Source: an uncultured Prevotella sp. (GTDB taxonomy: Bacteria; Bacteroidota; Bacteroidia; Bacteroidales; Bacteroidaceae). Taken from it: a stretch of 64,000 nucleotides of DNA. The notes under the pieces were generated by a model. That model was not told the origin of the DNA and did no database searches. It worked only from the letters and a program-made list of their open reading frames with translations. This document shows, one piece after another, positions 59,860-64,000 of the stretch; within the stretch, counting starts at the first letter, position 1; each line of letters opens with the position of its first letter. The stretch lies in the NCBI GenBank assembly GCA_934204655.1, contig CAKPZJ010000001.1, positions 106,089-170,088 of the forward strand. The letters run 5' to 3'. Made by a program: the position numbers and the translations under genes.

Positions 59860-59946
59860 TTACTTGCCCAGGTCAATGTTCTGACCTAACTTAATCGCTT
59901 TGACTGCTGCAAGAGCGATAATCAAGAAAAATCCAAATGTCAACAT
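59860..59946 (-). CDS. 28-aa single-pass membrane microprotein
   Basis: Reading leftward from ATG 59946: MLTFGFFLIIALAAVKAIKL, then GQNIDLGK and TAA. The first 15 residues form one hydrophobic helix, followed by a basic/amphipathic end. Supporting a real gene: a purine-rich AGAAAGGTAAAAAG sequence before the ATG, a promoter with both elements at 60005-60035, and a strong terminator 60 bases past the stop, so it is a complete transcription unit. I do not recognise the family; by size and build it resembles small subunits of membrane complexes (as KdpF or CydX do), which is inference only. Confidence 0.68.
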   Translation of the reverse strand: MLTFGFFLIIALAAVKAIKLGQNIDLGK

Positions 59947-60004
59947 AATCTTTTTACCTTTCTTTTAATTTACTTGTTATTGTTATCCTTTTGTTATCCG
60001 AGTG

Positions 60005-60035
60005 CAAAGGTACTCCGGTTACCATCATAAACAAA
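60005..60035 (-). promoter_or_regulatory. Promoter of the microprotein gene
   Basis: -33 TTTG (60035-60032) and -7 TACCTTTG (60012-60005) with a 19-base spacer, one of the best promoter matches in the window. Confidence 0.75.
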
Positions 60036-60220
60036 AAAATACACATTAAAAACCTGCTAAAAACGCTTTTTGTTGACCTGTGTCAAAATAAAAAGGCCCC
60101 TACTTGCGTTATATCAAGTAGAAAAGGCCCCTGTTGGCGTTGTGGCCATTACCAGGGCAGGCACCGGAGTGCCCAATATTCTACTAAAAGTAAATCTGGC
60201 AAATACAGAAAGGAGACATA

Positions 60221-60607
60221 ATGACAGAGGGATATATTGTAAAGCGTTTCGGACAGCCCGTAAAACGCTATGTGCAGATACTTAAACTCAAGGACGATGC
60301 TGCGCTGCGCGCCGCCTATATCAAGGCTCACTCGCGAGCAGACTTCTGGCCCGAAATCAAGAAGGGTATTCAGGAGGTGGGCATCCTGGAGATGGAGCTA
60401 TATATATATGGTACGCGCGAGGTGATGATTGTAGAGACCCCGCTTGACTTTGACTGGGACGCAGCCATGGCCAGACTGGCCGAGTTGCCCAGGCAGCAAG
60501 AGTGGGAGGACTTTGTGGCCCGCTTTCAGGAGTGTAGACGTGGCGACACGTCCAATGAGAAGTGGAAGACCATGGAGCGCTTCTTCTATCTGTACGAGGA
60601 TGAGTAG
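60221..60607 (+). CDS. L-rhamnose mutarotase family protein (DUF718)
   Basis: 128 aa ferredoxin-like fold. FGQPVKRYVQILKLKDD, YIKAHSRADFWPEIKKGIQEVGI, MELYIYGTREVMIVE and DFDWDAAMARLAELPRQQEWE follow the RhaM/DUF718 pattern; the His in AHS and the Tyr/Trp pairs would bind the sugar. RhaM interconverts anomers of L-rhamnose; Bacteroidales relatives are often linked to fucose. The GH29 fucosidase 2 kb away makes a 6-deoxysugar role plausible. An AAAGGAG sequence before the ATG is an unusually good Shine-Dalgarno site for this organism. Upstream, an inverted repeat TTGAC/GTCAA (60073-60086) and CTACTTG/CAAGTAG (60100-60121) may be regulatory. Confidence 0.88.
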   Translation: MTEGYIVKRFGQPVKRYVQILKLKDDAALRAAYIKAHSRADFWPEIKKGIQEVGILEMELYIYGTREVMIVETPLDFDWDAAMARLAELPRQQEWEDFVARFQECRRGDTSNEKWKTMERFFYLYEDE

Positions 60608-60790
60608 GGAGCGTCCCTCGGCTAACGCCGTGTAAGCAGATGGCCTCGTCGGCTTACACATTGTATCGGCCGGAGTTATTCCGGGTGTGAAAATGATGAA
60701 TAGTGCGTGCGTGGAGTTGATGAAAGTATGAAAAACAATCGTTTTTCTTACTTTTTTCAACTCTTTTGTTAGATTTACTGACGTTTTGGC

Positions 60791-60819
60791 TTGTTTTTCG
60801 ACAATAATGTGTAACTTTG
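60791..60819 (+). promoter_or_regulatory. Promoter of gdhA
   Basis: TTG (60791-60793) and TAACTTTG (60812-60819) with an 18-base spacer; leader about 115 bases. From 60608 to 60790 nothing else was seen. Confidence 0.65.
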
Positions 60820-60824
60820 TAGCC

Positions 60825-60896
60825 AGAATAGTGCAAGCCGATGGCCCAGAGCCTGCTCTGATGGCCGAGGCGCAGCCTGTTTTCTGTAAAGATTGA
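60825..60896. repeat. Diverged copy of the 64-bp repeat in the gdhA leader
   Basis: AGAATAGTGCAAGCCG..., GAGCCTGCTCTGATG, CCGAGGCGCAGCCTG and CTGTAAAGATTG line up with the 49011 unit in the same orientation. Here it falls directly after the promoter, inside the predicted leader. Confidence 0.75.
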
Positions 60897-60942
60897 AAGT
60901 ATAGTCACAACGATTAACCATTTTATTAAAACAAACAGCAAG

Positions 60943-62277
60943 ATGAAAGCTACAGATGTTGTGGAAAGTCTGAAGAGAAGATTTCCAAATGAGCCTGAGT
61001 ATATCCAGGCAGTAAGCCAGGTGTTGGCAACCATAGAAGATGAGTACAATAAGCACCCTGAATTTGACAGGGCGAACCTCATTGAGAGACTGTGTGTTCC
61101 CGACCGTATCCTGCAGTTCCGTGTCAACTGGATTGATGACAAGGGCCACGTGCAGACTAATATGGGTTACCGCGTCCAGCACAACAACGCCATCGGTCCG
61201 TACAAGGGCGGCATCCGTTTTCACTCTTCCGTCAACGCCTCTATCCTCAAGTTCCTTGCCTTTGAGCAGACTTTCAAAAATTCTCTTACCACCCTGCCCA
61301 TGGGCGGTGGCAAGGGCGGTTCCGACTTCTCTCCCCGCGGCAAGAGCAACGCTGAGGTGATGCGCTTCTGCCAGGCTTTCATGCTGGAACTGTATCGCCA
61401 CATCGGCCCTGATGAGGACGTGCCCGCTGGCGACATCGGCGTGGGTGGCCGCGAGGTCGGCTACATGTTTGGCATGTACAAGAAACTTACCCACCAGTTC
61501 TGCGGCATCCTTACCGGTAAGGGCCAGGAGTTTGGCGGTTCACGCATACGTCCTGAGGCTACTGGTTATGGTAATATCTACTTTTTGGAGAACATGCTTC
61601 AGACCCGCAACATCAGCCTTGAGGGCAAGACCGTGCTTGTCTCTGGCTCGGGCAACGTGGCCCAGTACACCATGGAGAAACTTATCCAGCTCGGTGCCAA
61701 GCCAGTTACCTGCTCTGACTCTGATGGCTATATCTACGATCCTGACGGTATCGACCGCGAGAAACTGGACTACATAATGGAACTCAAGAACATCGAGCGC
61801 GGCCGTATTCGCGAATATGCAGAAAAATATGGAGTGAAGTATGTAGAGGGCGCGAAGCCTTGGTTCGAGAAGGCCGACATCGCCACGCCCTGCGCCACGC
61901 AGAATGAAATCAACGAGGAGGCTGCCAAGGCATTAGTGGCCAACGGTGTGATAGCCGTGAGCGAGGGTGCCAACATGCCTACCACTCCCGAGGCTATCAA
62001 GGTGTTCCAGGATGCCCGTATCCTGTACTGCCCCGGTAAGGCCAGCAACGCCGGCGGTGTGGCAGTATCGGGTCTGGAGATGACGCAGAACTCAGAGCGC
62101 CTGCGCTGGTCGCGCGAGGAGGTCGATGCCAAGCTCCACGACATTATGAACGATATTCACGCTAACTGCGTGAAGTACGGCACCGAGCCCGATGGCTACA
62201 TTAACTATGTCAAGGGTGCCAACGTGGCCGGCTTCCTCAAGGTGGCCAAGGCCATGATGGCCCAGGGCATCGTCTAA
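60943..62277 (+). CDS. gdhA: NADP-type glutamate dehydrogenase
   Basis: 444 aa hexameric enzyme that makes glutamate from 2-oxoglutarate and ammonia. NAIGPYKGGIRFHSSVN, the catalytic-Lys region PMGGGKGGSDF, DVPAGDIGVGGREVGYM and the nucleotide loop VSGSGNVAQYTMEKL are all present. Length and motifs match the long bacterial NADP-dependent type. Its stop overlaps the convergent fucosidase stop. Confidence 0.97.
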   Translation: MKATDVVESLKRRFPNEPEYIQAVSQVLATIEDEYNKHPEFDRANLIERLCVPDRILQFRVNWIDDKGHVQTNMGYRVQHNNAIGPYKGGIRFHSSVNASILKFLAFEQTFKNSLTTLPMGGGKGGSDFSPRGKSNAEVMRFCQAFMLELYRHIGPDEDVPAGDIGVGGREVGYMFGMYKKLTHQFCGILTGKGQEFGGSRIRPEATGYGNIYFLENMLQTRNISLEGKTVLVSGSGNVAQYTMEKLIQLGAKPVTCSDSDGYIYDPDGIDREKLDYIMELKNIERGRIREYAEKYGVKYVEGAKPWFEKADIATPCATQNEINEEAAKALVANGVIAVSEGANMPTTPEAIKVFQDARILYCPGKASNAGGVAVSGLEMTQNSERLRWSREEVDAKLHDIMNDIHANCVKYGTEPDGYINYVKGANVAGFLKVAKAMMAQGIV

Positions 62278-63713
62278 AAGACTATACGCACCACATCGTC
62301 CATCGCCGTGCGCCGTTCCTTGGGAACGGCGAAGTGCAAGAAGCCTCCGCGATGGATAAAGGATAACTCTTCGCCCGTGCGCAGCAGCGTGACGCGGGCA
62401 GGCTTACGGGCAGTAATCAGGCTTACCTGGTTGCTGCCTTTTGGCATTATATGGGCGTACAGGGTGTCGGCTCCCCGCGACGTAACCTTGACACTGCACA
62501 GTTCGGGGCCCGGCGTTATGCCCGTGCCAATGACCGACTCGCGGCCATAGGTCATCCACTGAGCCAGGCTGTCCATCTTGGCGTAAAACTCGCGTGGCAT
62601 ATCGCCGTCGGGCCGTGGCCCCACGTTGACCAGGAAGTTGTCACCCAGTGCGCGTGCCTGTGTCCAGCGGTTAAAGAACCACGCCATGGGACGGAAGAAT
62701 TCCTTGCGGTCGTAGCCCCATCCGCCCCCGTATGTCCACAGGTCCTGAACCTCCCACCAGGGTGATGGTATGTAGGTGGGCTCGCCACACTCAAAGGGCG
62801 TAGTGATGTCGCCTATGCGCACCTGGGTACCATTGGGGTTGTCGGGGTCTACCAGGTTGGCCCAGCGGTCATTGATAACGATGCCGGGCTGCATGGAGCG
62901 CACCCAGGCGTATATCTTCTTGGTGTTGTTCTCGTTGATGCCGCGCCAGCCCATGCCGTCGAGCCACAATAGGTCTATCTTGCCATACTGAGTGAGCAGT
63001 TCCTCCATCTGGCGCATCACGTAGGCCAGAAAGCGCACGTACTCCCGGTGGTTGGCCACCGTGTCGGTGATGGCCGTCACGTTCGGGCGTGTTCTGACGT
63101 TAAACTCGCAGGCTTCCATGAACCCTGGATAGTGCCAGTCGCGTGGTGAGAAATAGAACCCCACTTTAAGTCCGGCGCGCCGGCAAGCCTGAACGTACTC
63201 GCGCACCAGGTCGCGGCCGGGCAGGTACTGGCGTACTCCGATGCCGTACTTAGAAGGCCAGAGTGCATAGCCGTCGTGGTGCCGTGTGGTGAGTACGGCA
63301 TAAGTGAAACCGGCACGGTGGGCAGCCGTGAGGAAACTGTCTTGATGCTGGGTTGGCCTGAAGCGGTCGGCCAGCTTGTAGTAGCGGTGCGGGCTGTAGT
63401 AGCGTTTGCCACCGTAGCGGTAGTGCTTTATCATATTCCATGATGGCTGGATGCCCGCCACGCTGTGTATGCCCCAGTGCATGAACAGCCCGAGTGCCGC
63501 GGTGGGATACCACTGCGCATCGGGGTGCTGCGTGGGCATGGCGACGGCTTCGGTGAGTGGGGTGTCTATGAGCCGCTGTGCGCGGGCTATGTCGGCTGCG
63601 TCTATGGCGTAGTCCTTAGGGTTGATGCGGGGCTGGGCCCAAGCCAGGGCCGATAGGGTGCTGATGGTGGCGAGCACGGCTGTGCGCCTGATGCCAGTTA
63701 TAGAAACCTTCAT
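62274..63713 (-). CDS. Secreted GH29 alpha-L-fucosidase
   Basis: 479 aa from ATG 63713 (MKVSITGIRRTAVLAT); signal peptide ends ALAWA-QPR. GH29 core: GLFMHWGIHSVAGIQPSW, LTTRHHDGYALW, VGFYFSPRDWHYPGF, and the nucleophile Asp in DLLWLDGMGWRG. The acid/base residue varies in the family and is not assigned. It should remove L-fucose from host or plant glycans outside the cytoplasm. It ends four bases inside gdhA. Confidence 0.93.
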   Translation of the reverse strand: MKVSITGIRRTAVLATISTLSALAWAQPRINPKDYAIDAADIARAQRLIDTPLTEAVAMPTQHPDAQWYPTAALGLFMHWGIHSVAGIQPSWNMIKHYRYGGKRYYSPHRYYKLADRFRPTQHQDSFLTAAHRAGFTYAVLTTRHHDGYALWPSKYGIGVRQYLPGRDLVREYVQACRRAGLKVGFYFSPRDWHYPGFMEACEFNVRTRPNVTAITDTVANHREYVRFLAYVMRQMEELLTQYGKIDLLWLDGMGWRGINENNTKKIYAWVRSMQPGIVINDRWANLVDPDNPNGTQVRIGDITTPFECGEPTYIPSPWWEVQDLWTYGGGWGYDRKEFFRPMAWFFNRWTQARALGDNFLVNVGPRPDGDMPREFYAKMDSLAQWMTYGRESVIGTGITPGPELCSVKVTSRGADTLYAHIMPKGSNQVSLITARKPARVTLLRTGEELSFIHRGGFLHFAVPKERRTAMDDVVRIVF

Positions 63714-63739
63714 GGTGATAGGAGTAATAGTAAAGGTCA

Positions 63740-63770
63740 CAAATTTACGCAAAAGTATGTTTCGCTCCAA
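63740..63770 (-). promoter_or_regulatory. Promoter of the fucosidase gene
   Basis: -7 TAAATTTG (63747-63740) with TTG 20 bases up (63770-63768). Confidence 0.6.
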
Positions 63771-63800
63771 GCGTTGCCGCGATAATTTCGCCCGCGGGCA

Positions 63801-63831
63801 TAAAAAAAGGATTGAAATCGCTTTCAATCCT
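63801..63831 (-). terminator. Terminator for a minus-strand gene beyond the right edge
   Basis: AGGATTGAAA (63808-63817) pairs with TTTCAATCCT (63822-63831) around TCGC; on the minus strand seven T follow. It implies a leftward transcript entering from the right. Confidence 0.7.
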
Positions 63832-64000
63832 CTTAGTGACTCCTAAAGGAATTATTTGTAACTCCGCTGAATTACCTTGTGGCTCTTGGCAGGATTACTC
63901 AAAAATCCTATCCTTTATTTCTGATAAGTAACTAATCAAATTTAAGCGACATGTTTAGAGAAGTTTATACGCAACCCTTTTCCTATATCCGCCAAAGCCC
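63832..64000. other. Right-edge segment, no gene assigned
   Basis: Two minus-strand frames enter from the edge and stop at 63955 and 63942, and a plus-strand ATG at 63951 (MFREVYTQPFSYIRQ...) runs off the edge. None is long enough to identify. The terminator at 63801 favours the end of a leftward transcript. Confidence 0.4.

Noticed and set aside
63801..63860. Single CRISPR-like repeat ending in an ATTGAAA-type word
   Set aside because: Only one copy in the window; the sequence is better explained as a terminator with a T run on the minus strand.

Overview
The window is chromosomal DNA from a member of the order Bacteroidales, most like Prevotellaceae; the genus cannot be fixed from sequence alone. 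Support for this: most genes lack a Shine-Dalgarno sequence, many starts are preceded by the Bacteroidetes -7 promoter box TAnnTTTG (a few with a TTTG or TTG about 18-20 bases further up), lipoproteins carry short lipobox signals, and the gene set is typical of the order (Rnf complex with an RseC-like leader gene, FecR/ECF sigma signalling, PPi-dependent phosphofructokinase, S46 peptidase, PafA-type phosphatase, ribosomal protein S16 with an Ala/Glu tail). No rRNA, tRNA, CRISPR array, prophage or intact insertion sequence was seen.

Layout. 1-4618 (+): vitamin B12 capture and use, with the end of a BtuB receptor, a BtuG-like surface propeller, BtuF, BtuC and a PduO-type adenosyltransferase, but no BtuD ATPase. 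5006-6049 (-): pheS. 6215-8940 (+): a DUF4348-like lipoprotein, murB and a metallo-beta-lactamase-fold hydrolase. 15811-8945 (-): a tightly packed six-gene run (conserved 90-aa protein, lipid acyltransferase, multidomain amidase, 108-aa protein, YgiQ radical-SAM, PP2C-like protein). 16405-18987 (+): PPi-phosphofructokinase and a membrane-anchored GH25 muramidase. 19004-19864 (-): prmA. 20026-22977 (+): a Trp/Tyr/Gly-rich secreted protein, a FadL-like barrel and a lone helicase-associated domain.

34427-22982 (-) is a Fec-type surface-signalling locus: ECF sigma factor, FecR anti-sigma, TonB receptor with STN domain, DUF4876 lipoprotein, DUF6850 barrel, a second DUF4876 protein with a C-terminal tail, and an S46 dipeptidyl-peptidase of the DPP11 type. 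It is the best candidate for an undescribed system in the window. 34684-36180 (+): a GHL10-type glycoside hydrolase. 36509-41657 (+): ilvDBNC, branched-chain amino acid synthesis, with a terminator. 47882-41762 (-): a 68-aa peptide, a secreted protein and a 1596-aa GH2 beta-galactosidase with three tandem N-terminal repeats. 49388-55883 (+): rseC-rnfBCDGEA and galE. 57891-57340 (-): rpsP. 59625-58141 (-): pafA. 59946-59860 (-): a 28-aa membrane microprotein with its own promoter and terminator. 60221-63713: rhamnose mutarotase family protein (+), gdhA (+) and a GH29 fucosidase (-).

Intergenic DNA holds several repeat families: a four-copy inverted repeat based on GACCGACCTTTA...TAAAGGTCGGTC; a 64-bp unit containing a -7 box, in tandem at 49011 with a diverged single copy before gdhA; a nested inverted repeat at 56365-56640; and directly next to it a 21-bp minisatellite of about 24 units with a 189-bp higher-order duplication.
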